Source: Amaurobius ferox (Eukaryota > Arthropoda > Arachnida > Araneae > Amaurobiidae). From it: a stretch of DNA of 64,000 nt. Every line of letters begins with the position of its first letter. Within the stretch, counting starts at the first letter, position 1. The stretch is from positions 161,563,250 through 161,627,249 of the forward strand of contig OX578135.1 of assembly GCA_951213105.1 (NCBI GenBank), written 5' to 3'. Under the pieces are notes generated by a model. The model had not been told where the DNA came from, searched no databases, and saw only the letters and a list, made by a program, of their open reading frames with translations. This document shows, one piece after another, positions 11,729 through 24,201 of this stretch. Both the position numbers and the translations under genes were made by a program.

Positions 11729-13787
11729 CTAGTCTATATAATAAAAGGCAATGTCTGTGTGTGTGTGTGTGTCTGTCTGTCTTATACACTATACGTTTCG
11801 CGACCGCGCGTCGGAGAGCTACGAAATTTGGCAATCGGACACCCGGGGGGGAGGGAAGGGGACACGTGAAAACCGATTTTCAAAATTCTAATTATTTTTT
11901 TATTTATTTAATGTTTTATGCGATTTCGACCGTTTTTTGCCCTTTTTGTACTTTTTTCTCCACGATCGGGACGTCGTAGAAATAAACAAATCACACCATC
12001 GGAAAGAGCAGACAATTGCGAGTAAAAATATATACATTTCAAATTTCAATTTCGATTTCTAATATTTTTTAAAGATTTTAAAACAAAAGTCACTTTCGGT
12101 TCAAAAAAACCAACTTTTGTTTTTAAATCCTTCCATCGTAAAAACTACTCATAATTTCGACTAATAATTTACATTTTTAGAAAGGCCAAAGATCTGGCAT
12201 TCTTACAAGTCTAATCTGGTTAAGAAATATTGAAAATTGCCTGCAGGATCGCAATTTTAAAGACGTGATGATTTTATATTTCTTGCCCAATACTCGGCGA
12301 AGAACCGATTCTTCCCCGACATTTTTCCCCCCGCAGTAGTTTTTCCCCCGTTTCCATGGAGACCAGGCTTCGGGTTTTAAATGTATTAAGAGCTTAGCAT
12401 TTGTATTGGATAGATACATCGGGTGAAATTATTATATTTATATGATATTTTAAATGGATATTTTAAATTATTTAAATGATTGAATTATGGTGGATAGAAT
12501 TCTGGTGATGTATTTGAAATTATTATATTTATGGATTGGTGGAACGATATGGATGATTCATAGAATGATATGGATTTTTTAAATGGATATTTTAATTTAT
12601 GGTTATTTTAAATGAATATTTGAATTTCTGGATATTTTAAATGGACATTTCAATTTTATGGATATTTTAAGTGATGGAACGATGGATATTTTAATTTTAT
12701 GGATATTTTAAATACCATATGGTCATTATAAAATTAAAATTAGCGCACGGGAATCGCACTCGGTAGATCCGGGTTCGATTCCCGCCACTGCCTAAACTGC
12801 CTCCGTGTTCAGGCGGTGTACGATCACATTAAACATGTGGGTCCGTAAGTCCTTCCGAGAGGTTGTTGGTAGAGGAAGGAGGGTACGCACCCTGTGGATG
12901 ACTTTCCCACTGGGTTCCGGTCTAAATTGGGTGAATAAAAAGAAAGTTGTGGAGAATGTCGCGGAGGGCGAAGTAACCCAGTGGTTAGAGCGCGGGATTT
13001 GCACTTGGTAGGCCCGGGTTCGATTCCCTCCACTGACAAAACTGCTGCCGTGTTCACGCGGAGTACGATCACGTTAAACATGTGGGTCCGTAAGTCCTTC
13101 CGAGAGGTTGGTGGTAGAGGAAGGAGGGTACGCACCCTGTGGATGACTTTCCCACTGGGTTCCGGTCTAAATTGGGTGAATAAAAAGAAGGTTATGGAGA
13201 TTGTCGCGGAGGGCGCGGTAGCCCAGTGGTTGGCGCGCGGGAATTGCACTCGGTAGGCTAGGGTTCGATTGCCGCCACTGCCAAAACTGCTGCCATTTTC
13301 ACGCGGAGTACGATCACGTTAAACATGTGGATCCGTAAGTCCTTCCGAGAGGTTGTTGGTAGAGGAAGGAGGGTACGGACCCTGTGGATGCCTCCCCTAC
13401 TGGGTTCCGGTCTAAATTGGGTGAATAAAAAGAAGGTTATGGAGATTGTCGCGGAGGGCGCGGTAGCCCAGTGGTTAGCGCGCGGGATTTGCACTAGGTA
13501 GGTCCGGGTTCGATCCCCGCCACTGCCAAAACTGCCGCCGTGTTCAGGCGGAGTACGATCACGTTAAACATGCGGGACCGTAAGTCCTTCCGAGAGGTTG
13601 GTGGTAGGGGAAGGAGGGTACGGTCCCTGTGGATGCCTCCCCCACTGAGTTCCTGTCTAAATTGGGTGGCACTTCCTGGTAGGTCGTTCCTTCTGGTAGG
13701 TCGCGCCAGCGAGTGTGCCACGGTTAGAATTTGCCACGGTCAGAATTTTTAAGGGTAGCGAACAGGCTGGTCGCCAAAGGCGGCTAG
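11729..13787 (+). mobile_element. Helitron-like element H4
   Basis: The junction with H3 reads GGCGGCTAGCTAGTCTATA, a doubled CTAG before the TCTATATAAT start at 11733. The 5' region is more diverged than in H2/H3/H5, so this is an older lineage in the array. SINE A boxes lie near 12973, 13218 and 13463. It ends with the hairpin and CTAG at 13784-13787. Confidence 0.6.
12740..13720 (+). repeat. SINE-derived satellite array in H4
   Basis: There is a partial head at 12742 and then three monomers at a 245-bp spacing (A boxes 12973, 13218, 13463). Some monomers carry 'gatgactttcccactggg' in place of the usual 'gcctcccccactggg', a subtype also seen near 15150 and 20440. Confidence 0.75.
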
Positions 13788-16081
13788 TAAATAATAAAAG
13801 GCAATGTCTGTGTGTGTCTGTCTGTCTGTCTGTCTTATACACTATACGTTTCGCGACCGCGTGTCGGAGAGCTACGAAATTTGGCAATCGGAGACCCGGG
13901 GGGGGAGGGAAGGGGACACATGAAAACCGATTTTTAAAATTTTAATTATTTTTTTATTTATTTAATGTTTTATGCGATTTCGACCGTTTTTTGCCCTTTT
14001 TGCCCTTTTTTCTCCACGATCCAGACATCGTAGAAAAAAATAAATGACACCATCGGAAAGAGCAGAGAATTTCGAGTAAAAATATATCAATTTCAAATCT
14101 GAATTTCGATTTCTAATATTTTTTAAAGATTTTAAAACAAAAGTCACTTTTTGCTCAAGAAAACGATTTTTGGTTTTTAAATTCTCGCATCGTGAAAAGT
14201 ACTCATAATTTCGACTAATAATTTACATTTTCAGAAAGGTCAAACATCTGGCATTCTTACAAGTCCAATCTGGTCCAGAAATAATGAAAATTGCCTTCAG
14301 GATGGCAATTTTAAAGACGCCATGATTTTAAATTTGTCGGCTACCGGCTCAGTTTCTCAACGGCATTTTCCCCCCATCCGCATTAGTTTCTTCCCCGTCT
14401 CCATGGAGACCGCGCTTTCGGTTTTAACTGAATTACGAGCATAAGTGTTGTATACATCGGGCGAAATTATTATATTTATATGATATTTTAAATGGATATT
14501 TTTAAATGGATATTTTAAATAATTTAAATGATTGAATTATGGTGGTTTGAATTGTGGTGATGTATTTGAAATTATTATATTTATGGATTGGTGGAACGAT
14601 ATGGTTGATTTTTTTATTTTAAATGGATATTTTAATTTATGGATATTTTAATTTATAGATATTTTAAATGGATATTTTAATTTTATGGCTATTTTAAATG
14701 ATGGAACGATGGAACGAGGATGGTGGAATTAAGAGCCTAGCATATGGTCGTTATAAATTTAAATTAGCGCGCGAGAATTGCACTCGGTAGGCCTGGGTTC
14801 GATTCCCGCCACTGATGCGGAGTACGATCACCTTAAACATATGGGTCGATAATTCCTTCCGAGAGGTTGGTGGCAGGGAAAGGAGGGTACGGTCTCTGTG
14901 GATGCCTCCCCCACTGGGTCCTGGTCCAAATTGGGTGAATAAAAAGAAAGTTATGGAGATTGTCGCGGAGGGCGCGGTAGCCCAGTGGTTAGCGTGCGGG
15001 AATTTCACTCGGTAGGCCCGGGTTCGATTCCCTCCACTGACAAAACTGCTGCCGTGTTCACGCGGAGTACGATCACGTTAAACATGTGGGTCCGTAAGTC
15101 CTTCCGAGAGGTTGGTGGTAGAGGAAGGAGGGTACGCACCCTGTGGATGACTTTCCCACTGGGTTCCGGTCTAAATTGGGTGAATAAAAAGAAGGTTATG
15201 GAGATTGTCGCGGAGGGCGCGGTAGCCCAGTGGTTGGCGCGCGGGAATTGCACTCGGTAGGCTAGGGTTCGATTGCCGCCACTGCCAAAACTGCTGCCAT
15301 TTTCACGCGGAGTACGATCACGTTAAACATGTGGATCCGTAAGTCCTTCCGAGAGGTTGTTGGTAGAGGAATATTTAAACTTTTGGATATTTTAAATGGA
15401 TATTTTAATTTTATGGATATTTTAAATGATAGAACAATGAAACAATGGAATGAGGATGATGGAATTAAGCATATGGTCATTTTAAATTGCAAATTAGCGC
15501 GCGGGAAGTTAGCGGTAGGCCCGGGTTCGATTCCCGACACTGCCAAAACTGCCGCCGTGTTTACGTGGAATACGATCACGTTAAATATGTGGGTCCGTAG
15601 GTCCTTCCGAGAGGTTGGTGGTAGGGGAAGGAGGATACGGCCCCTGTGGATGCCTCCCCCACTGGGTTCCCGTCTAAATTGGGTGAATATGTAGAAAGTT
15701 ATGGAGATTGTCGCGGAGGGCGCGGCAGCCCAGTGGTTAGCGCGCGGGAATTGCACTCAGTAGGCCCGGGTTCGATTCCCGCCACTGCCAAAACTCACGC
15801 CACGTTCACGCAGAGTACGATCACGTTAAACATGTGGGTTCGTGAGTCCTTCCGAGAGGTTGGTGGTAGGGGAAGGAGGGTACGGTCTAAATTGGGTGAA
15901 TAAAAAGAAAGTTATGGAGATTGTCGCGGAGGGCGAAGTAGCCCAGTGGTTAGCGCGCGGGAATTGCACGCGGTAGGCCCGGGTTCGATTTCCGCCACTG
16001 ACATGGAGTACGATCACGTTAAACATATGGGTCCGTATGTTTTTCCGATAGGTTGGTGGTAGGGGAAGGAGGTTACGTTCC
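13788..16081 (+). mobile_element. Helitron-like element H5, mosaic and 3'-truncated
   Basis: It starts TAAATAATAAAAGGC after the H4 CTAG. Up to about 15369 it follows the H2/H3 type. It then switches inside a SINE monomer to the H1-type AT-rich and SINE block (15370-16081). It stops inside another monomer at 16081 and so lacks the hairpin/CTAG end. A boxes lie near 14977, 15222, 15725 and 15939. Confidence 0.55.
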
Positions 16082-18146
16082 CTGTCTTATACACTATACG
16101 TTTCGCGACCGCGCGTCGGAGAGCTACGAAATTTGGCAATCGGAGACCTGGGGGGGAGGGAAGGGGACACGTGAAAACCGATTTTCAAAATTCTAATTAT
16201 TTTTTTATTTATTTAATGTTTTATGCGATTTCGACCTTTTTTTCCCCTTTTTTCTCCACGATCCAGACGTCGTAGAAAAAAACAACTCACACCATCGGAA
16301 AGAGCAGACAATTACGAGTAAAAATATATCAATTTCAAATCTCCATTTCGATTTCTAATATTTTTTAAAGATTTTAAAACAAAAGTCACTTTTGGCTCAA
16401 AAAAACGATTTTTGGTTTTTAAATTCTCGCATAGTAAAAAGTACTCATAATTTCGACTAATAATTTACATTTTTAGAAAGCTGAAATATCTGGCATTCTT
16501 ACAAGTCTAATCTGGTCCAGAAATAATGAAAATTGCCTTCAGGATCGCAATTTTAAAGACGTCATGATTTTAAATTTCTCGGCGTTCCGTTCGTTTCTCC
16601 CCCGCTGAAGCAGGGAAGGTGGTGGGTGGGGACGTCAAGGTGGAGGTGACGTCACGGTTCTGAATAGAGCACCTTTGCTCTATATAAATTATTATATTTA
16701 TATTTTAAATGATGGGACGATCTGGATTTTTAAAATGTATATTTTAACTTTTGGATATTTTAAATGGATATTTTAATTTTATGGATATTTTAAATGATGG
16801 AACAATGAAACAATGGAATGAGGATGATGGAATTAAGCATATGGTCATTTTAAATTGCAAATTAGCGCGCGGGAAGTTAGCGGTAGGCCCGGGTTCGATT
16901 CCCGCCACTGCCAAAACTGCCGCCGTGTTTACGTGGAATACGATCACGTTAAATATGTGGGTCCGTAAGTCCTTCCGAGAGGTTGGTGGTAGGGGAAGGA
17001 GGATACGGCCCCTGTGGATGCCTCCCCCACTGGGTTCCCGTCTAAATTGGGTGAATATGTAGAAAGTTATGGAGATTGTCGCGGAGGGCGCGGCAGCCCA
17101 GTGGTTAGCGCGCGGGAATTGCACTCAGTAGGCCCGGGTTCGATTCCCGCCACTGCCAAAACTTACGCCACGTTCACGCAGAGTACGATCACGTTAAACA
17201 TGTGGGTTCGTGAGTCCTTCCGAGAGGTTGGTGGTAGGGGAAGGAGGGTACGGTCTAAATTGGGTGAATAAAAAGAAAGTTATGGAGATTGTCGCGGAGG
17301 GCGAAGTAGCCCAGTGGTTAGCGCGCGGGAATTGCACGCGGTAGGCCCGGGTTCGATTTCCGCCACTGACATGGAGTACGATCACGTTAAACATATGGGT
17401 CCGTATGTTTTTCCGAGAGGTTGGTGGTAGGGGAAGGAGGGTACGTTCCCTGTGGATGCCTCCCCCACTGGGTTCCGGTCTAAATTGGGTGGCACATCCT
17501 GGCCGTCCAACCAGTTACCAGGCCCGGGTTCGATTCCCAAAATTGCCGCCGTGTTTACGCGGAGTACGATCACGTTAAACATGTGGGTCTGTAAGTCCTT
17601 CCGAGAGGTTGGTGGTAGGGGAAGAAGGGTACGGTCCCTGTGGATGCTTCTCCCACTTGGTTCCGGTCTAAATTGGGTGAATAAAAAATAAGTTATGAAG
17701 AATATCGCGGAGGGTGAAGTACCCCAGTGGTTAGTGCGCGGGATTTGCACTTGGTAGGCCCGGGTTCGATTCCCAAAATTGCCGAATAAAAATAAAGTTA
17801 TGGAGATTGTCGCGGATGGCACGGTAGCCCAGTGGTTAGCGCGCGGGAATTTCACTCGGTAGGCCCGGGTTCGATTCCCGCCATTGCCAAAACTGCAGCC
17901 GTGTTCACGCGGAGTACGATCACGTTAAACGTGTGGGACTGCAAGTCCTTCCGAGAGGTTTGTGGTAGGGGAAGGAGGGTACGGTCTCTTTGGATGCCTC
18001 CCCCATTGGGTTCCGGTCTAAATTGTGTGGCACTTCCTGGCCTTCCAAGCAGTTACCTTACACCTTTCTGGTAGGTCGCGCCAAAGAGTTTGCCACGGTC
18101 AGAATTTTCAAGGGTAGCGAACAGGCTGGTCGCCAAAGGCGGCTAG
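16082..18146 (+). mobile_element. Helitron-like element H6, 5'-truncated
   Basis: It begins abruptly at CTTATACACTATACG, missing the first 50 or so bases including the microsatellite, and follows the H1-type sequence to a normal hairpin and CTAG at 18143-18146. The next base is T, the usual 3' flank for Helitron insertion. A boxes lie near 17094, 17308, 17720 and 17823. It carries the CRE plus TATA cassette. Confidence 0.55.
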
Positions 18147-18160
18147 TGTAGAAATAAATA

Positions 18161-18237
18161 ATGCATTCAGCTCATTTTAGATAATAAATATCATTTCACT
18201 TCATCTGAACAATTATACAATCACCAAGATATGATTG
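18161..18237 (+). repeat. Right flank repeat of the Helitron-like array
   Basis: Direct-orientation relative of 4366-4443, about 15 bp beyond the CTAG of H6. The array is thus bracketed by two diverged copies of the same host sequence. Confidence 0.55.
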
Positions 18238-19789
18238 CTATTTCATATCATCATTCGTGCACTGATCTTTTTAGAATATGTATACACCCAGCAATCTCAA
18301 AGCTCAGGTGAGCATTGAAGAACTCACCAATTCTTTTCAGAATAATCCATCCAAAATGACAAGCATATACACATAGTTAACTGATGAGTTGCAAATTCTT
18401 GTTATAATTTTAATCACAAGATCAATAGATAAGATATTTTTCTTTATTATTATTTCTTTCTTAAGTTTTCCTTCAAAAAAAAAATAATCACATTCCTTGA
18501 CCGATTTTCATGTTTTTGATTAAAAACAAGACAAACTATTAGTATTCTTTGCAACTGAAGCTTGATTTATAAGGATGATAAAATAAAATGATTGGGGCAC
18601 GAGGCACCCCAGAAGGGGACCCCACATAAAGAAAAACACCACCTTCACGTATCCAGAATCTTCGAGAGAAGAGCGAGTCAGCAATACCAAAAAAACTAAA
18701 TTCTCGCTGAACCAGGGAGGTTCCTTTGCCAATCATCAAAAAAAAAAAGGGATGTCGTTTTACCGCAGTTTTGAAAGAGGGCGTATACCGTACATGAAAA
18801 TATGAATGCAGCAGCGTGTTAAATTTAATTTAGTAAAAGAGACAATTGGCCTATTAATGAGTATATAAAATAAAAGCAATTTTGAATAAAATAATTTTGA
18901 ATAATAAATTTAAAGTAAAATAAAAAATATTTAATGAATTATAAAAAAAAATGTTAATTTTGAATAGTAAAAATAATAACGTGTTGTGACGAGTCACAAC
19001 AATGAGGAAGATTCTATCTTATATCATGTTACTCAAAAACGCAATTAAATTAAATCTGTCTGTTAATTTTAATAATTATTTTTTCGATTTGAATAATAAA
19101 TAAATTGATATAAAAATATATTTTAGAAAAGAAAGATTTGATTTTTCTTATAGCATTTTTGACTGGATAATATCAATTACGGTCTTCAGGTTTAAACATT
19201 ATTATTATTGATATTTTCGGGTATTATTGATATTTCAAGGGATTATGCAATTATTTTATTTTGACGAAAATTGTTTAAACTCATATATTGTACGTTGTAC
19301 GAGTAATCTTCTATTAATACATGGGTATATCTTTTAATCAACGAGAATATAAGTAGTTCAGGTATATTGGCATATGTTTTGATATATATTGGCATATATT
19401 GGAATCAATTACGACCTTCTGGTATAAAGAGTACGGGGATTATTGATATTTTCAATTTATTACATCATCTCTTTTATTTTGGCAAATATTTTTGAGACTT
19501 ATATTGCAATACGGGTAATCTTCTACTTGGCATATTTTCTAATCTGCGACAATATAAGTAGTACGGGGTTGCATATATTGATTCAATTCTTATTATTATT
19601 TTTTTTTTCTTTTTTTTTTTAATTTGCTTACAAAAGGGGCCAGGATGTTTTATTCTTCAGATCTGTCCGTGAAGATAATTTTGCATAGTGAGAACATATA
19701 TACTTAAACTTCTCTTTAGGAGCAATAAATTTAATATTTTAACAGAATTTACACATGATTGCGAATTATAAGTTTCTTTATATTATATA
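18238..19789. other. AT-rich spacer between opposing Helitron-like blocks
   Basis: No gene recognised. There are short local duplications of 'gggattattgatatttt' around 19215-19450, where two segments of about 200 bp are related, and long T and A runs near 18475 and 19600. There are no SINE or S-family motifs. Confidence 0.4.
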
Positions 19790-22700
19790 CTAGCCGCCTT
19801 TGGCGACCAGCTTGTTCGCTACCCTTGAAAATTCTGACCGTGGCAAATTCTAACCGTGGCACACTCGCTGGCGCGACCTACCAGTAAAGTGTAAGGTAAC
19901 TGTTTGGAGGGCCAGGAAGTGCCACCCAATTTAGACAGGAACTCAGTGGGGGAGGCATCCACAGGGACCGTACCCTCCTTCCCCTACCACCAACCTCTCG
20001 GAAGGACTTACGGTCCCGCATGTTTAACGTGATCGTACTCCGCCTGAACACGGCGGCAGTTTTGGCAATGGCGGGAATCGAACCCGGACCTACCTAGTGC
20101 AAATCCCGCGCGCTAACCACTGGGCTACCGCGCCCTCCGCGACAATCTCCATAACCTTCTTTTTATTCACCCAATTTAAACCGGAACCCAGTAGGGAAGG
20201 CATCCACAGGGTCCGTACCCTCCTTCCTCTACCAACAACCTCTCGGAAGGACTTACGGATCCACATGTTTAACGTGATCGTACTCCGCGTGAAAATGACA
20301 GCAGTTTTGGCAGTGGCGGCAATCGACCCCGAGCCTACCGAGTGCAATTCCCGCGCGCCAACCACTGGGCTACCGCGCCCTCCGCGACAATTTCCATAAC
20401 CTTCTTTTTATTCACCCAATTTAGACCGGAACCCAGTGGGAAAGTCATCCACAGGGTCCGTACCCTCCTTCCTCTACCACCAACCTCTCGGAAGGACTTA
20501 CGGACCCACATGTTTAACGTGATCGTACTCCGCGTGAACACGGCAGCAGTTTTGTCAGTGGAGGGAATCGAACCCGGGCCTACCGAGTGAAATTCCCGCA
20601 CGCTACTGGACTACCGCGCCCTCCGCGACAATCTCCATAACTTTCTTTTTATTCACCCAATTTGGACCAGGACCCAGTGGGGGAGGCATCCACAGAGACC
20701 GTACCCTCCTTTCCCTGCCACCAACCTCTCGGAAGGAATTATCGACCCATATGTTTAAGGTGATCGTACTCCGCATCAGTGGCGGGAATCGAACCCAGGC
20801 CTACCGAGTGCAATTCTCGCGCGCTAATTTAAATTTATAATGACCATATGCTAGGCTCTTAATTCCACCATCCTCGTTCCATCGTTCTATCATTTAAAAT
20901 AGCCATAAAATTAAAATATCCATTTAAAATATCTATAAATTAAAATATCCATAAAGGTGTAAGGTAACTACCAGAAAGGTGTAAGGTAACTGCTTGGAAG
21001 GCCAGGAAGTGCCACACAATTTAGACCGGAACCCAATGGGGGAGGCATCCAAAGAGACCGTACCCTCCTTCCCCTACCACAAACCTCTCGGAAGGACTTG
21101 CAGTCCCACACGTTTAACGTGATCGTACTCCGCGTGAACACGGCTGCAGTTTTGGCAATGGCGGGAATCGAACCCGGGCCTACCGAGTGAAATTCCCGCG
21201 CGCTAACCACTGGGCTACCGTGCCATCCGCGACAATCTCCATAACTTTATTTTTATTCGGCAATTTTGGGAATCGAACCCGGGCCTACCAAGTGCAAATC
21301 CCGCGCACTAACCACTGGGGTACTTCACCCTCCGCGATATTCTTCATAACTTTCTTTTTATTCACCCAATTTAGACCGGAACCAAGTGGGAGAAGCATCC
21401 ACAGGGACCGTACCCTTCTTCCCCTACCACCAACCTCTCGGAAGGACTTACAGACCCACATGTTTAACGTGATCGTACTCCGCGTAAACACGGCGGCAAT
21501 TTTGGGAATCGAACCCGGGCCTACCGAGTGCAATTTCCGCGCGCTAACCATTGGGCTACTTTGCCCTACGCGACAATCTCCATAACTTTCTTTTTATTCA
21601 TCCAATTTAGACCGTACCCTCCTTCCCCTACCACCAACTTCTCGGAAGGACTCACGGACCCACATGTTTAACGTGCTCGTACTCCGCGTAAACACGGCGG
21701 CAATTTTGGGAATCGAACCCGGGCCTGGTAACTGGTTGGACGGCCAGGATGTGCCACCCAATTTAGACCGGAACCCAGTGGGGGAGGCATCCACAGGGAA
21801 CGTACCCTCCTTCCCCTACCACCAACCTCTCGGAAAAACATACGGACCCATATGTTTAACGTGATCGTACTCCATGTCAGTGGCGGAAATCGAACCCGGG
21901 CCTACCGCGTGCAATTCCCGCGCGCTAACTACTGGGCTACTTCGCCCTCCGCGACAATCTCCATAACTCTCTTTTTATTCACCCAATTTAGACCGTACCC
22001 TCCTTCCCCTACCACCAACCTCTCGGAAGGACTCACGAACCCACATGTTTAACGTGATCGTACTCTGCGTGAACGTGGCGTAAGTTTTGGCAGTGGCGGG
22101 AATCGAACCCGGGCCTACTGAGTGCAATTCCCGCGCGCTAACCACTGGGCTGCCGCGCCCTCCGCGACAATCTCCATAACTTTCTACATATTCACCCAAT
22201 TTAGACGGGAACCCAGTGGGGGAGGCATCCACAGGGGCCGTATCCTCCTTCCCCTACCACCAACCTCTCGGAAGGACTTACGGACCCACATATTTAACGT
22301 GATCGTATTCCACGTAAACACGGCGGCAGTTTTGGCAGTGGCGGGAATCGAACCCGGGCCTACCGCTAACTTCCCGCGCGCTAATTTGCAATTTAAAATG
22401 ACCATATGCTTAATTCCATCATCCTCATTCCATTGTTTCATTGTTCCATCATTTAAAATATCCATAAAATTAAAATATCCATTGAAAATATCCAAAAGTT
22501 AAAATATACATTTAAAAAATCCAGATCGTCCCATCATTTAAAATATAAATATAATAATTTATATAGAGCAAAGGCGGTCTATTCAGAACCGTGACGTCAC
22601 CTCCACCTTGACGTCCCCACCCACCACCTTCCCTGCTTCAGCGGGGGAGAAACGAACGGAACGCCGAGCGGAACGGCGAGAAATTTAAAATCATGACGTC

Positions 22701-23223
22701 TTTAAAATTGCGATCCTGAAGGCAATTTTCATTATTTCTGGACCAGATTAGACTTGTAAGAATGCCAGATGTTTGACCTTTCTGAAAATGTAAATTATTA
22801 GTCGAAATTATGAGTACTTTTCACGATGCGAGAATTTAAAAACCAAAAATCGTTTTCTTGAGCCAAAAGTGACTTTTGTTTTAAAATCTTTAAAAAATAT
22901 TAGAAATCGAAATGGAGATTTGAAATTGATATATTTTTACTCGAAATTCTCTGCTCTTTCCGATGGTGTGATTTGTTTTTTTCTACGATGTCTGGATCGA
23001 GGAGAAAAAAGGGCAAAAAGATCAAAAAAAGGTCGAAATCGCATAAAACATTAAATAAATAAAAAAATAATTAGAATTTTGAAAATCGGTTTTCACGTGT
23101 CCCCTTCCCACCCCCCAGGGTCTCCGATTGCCAAATTTCGTAACTCTCCGACGCGCGGTCGCGAAACGTATAGTGTATAAGACACACACACACACACACA
23201 GACATTGCCTTTTATTATATAGA
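19790..23223 (-). mobile_element. Helitron-like element H7, inverted relative to H1-H6
   Basis: Read on the minus strand, it starts TCTATATAATAAAAGGC at 23223 and ends hairpin plus CTAG at 19790, followed by T. The 5' half (23223 to about 20950) mirrors H1, except that H1 lacks one 213-bp SINE monomer. The 3' half (about 20830-19890) resembles the H4/H5 monomers, so H7 is a mosaic. Length is 3,434 bp, the longest copy here. With H1 it forms a widely spaced inverted repeat. Confidence 0.55.
19890..22385 (-). repeat. SINE-derived satellite arrays in H7
   Basis: Two blocks, about 19890-20830 and about 20960-22385, consist of minus-strand tRNA-SINE monomers. B-box complements (GGAATCGAACC) recur about every 245 or 213 bp. 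An AT-rich minisatellite (about 20835-20955) separates the blocks. Confidence 0.75.
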
Positions 23224-24136
23224 CTCCGTACGAAGAACGGGTATGGTACTAGTTGGATATAATTTCAGAAAAGTATCCATGATATTTTCTGTAATGAAAC
23301 TCAATTTAATGCATCATGAAATAGAAAATACAAAAATTAATTTGAATTTGTTGTCAAAGTCAGGCTCTTTCAAATTTTTATTATTATTAGCAAAAAAGTA
23401 TCTAACTCTAAGTACTATCTATTTATTTATTTATTAATTTTATTTATTTATTTATTAATTTATTATAATTATTTTTCGTTTTTTCATTTTTTTTTTTACA
23501 TACGTGCTAATAAAATGCTGCCAGTAATGCATGAAGGTGAGGATCTCAAAAATTTGCATTAGTATGCACTACAAAAAAAATCTTCTCTGCCCCCTGTAAG
23601 ATTATTTGTTCCGCCGCATATGACTATACATGCTATGCTATGCTATATATAGTCATGTGCTGCCCACATCATTTTTTTTTTTTTTTACTTTTTGTGAGAA
23701 TGATTATGAAATTTCAAAATGAAATACTCCAAATATTAGAAATTCACCGCAAACTGTGAATTAAATTTCTTCACATTATATATCCCGTACAAAGAACGGA
23801 TATACAATCATAGGTTTAAATAAGAATTCATCTTAAAAATTGCTTTCGTGTTTTCGACAAAATGCGGATACATCCATCTTATTTTAACTGACACACACAC
23901 AAATAAAATAAAAATAAAAATAAATCGAATCTGTAGGTTAAAGTCATGTGCTGCTCATATCAGATTATTTTTTCCCCAGCTATTGAGACGTCGTCAATTA
24001 CCAGTAGTAGTGAAAGCATACTGAATGGCAGTAGTAAACATTTCCTTTAGTGGAGTGTTTACTAGGATATGGGCGTTATTAAAGCAACGATAATGACTCA
24101 CCGAGTATGGATTAGAGGAGGGGGGAAAGGGAACCC
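23224..24136. other. Repeat fragments, no gene
   Basis: The segment 23275-23590 recurs at about 55400-55665 (shared 'ctcaatttaatgcatcatga', 'ttgttgtcaaagtcagg' and 'gcatgaaggtgaggatctc'). Two short minus-strand S-family 5' ends (GTCATGTGCTGC..CACATCA type) occur near 23650 and 23945. CCGTAC..AGAACGG motifs lie at 23226 and 23787. Confidence 0.45.
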
Positions 24137-24201
24137 ATGTTATTCTACAACGTTGCTCAAACACACAACACCGCGGGGTTACAGAAAAATGAGAGATGCA
24201 A

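Noticed and set aside
5303..18080. Clusters of tRNA genes.
   Set aside because: A- and B-box matches are present but the heads do not fold into a full cloverleaf with a credible anticodon arm, and they continue into SINE bodies. They are SINE heads.
5187..22502. Many recurrent open frames of 60-160 codons on both strands (peptides with 'TITLNMWVRKSFREVGG' or 'NHWATAPSATISITFFLFTQ').
   Set aside because: They are translations of tandem SINE monomers in two frames. They repeat with the monomer period, lack any domain and break wherever monomers differ.
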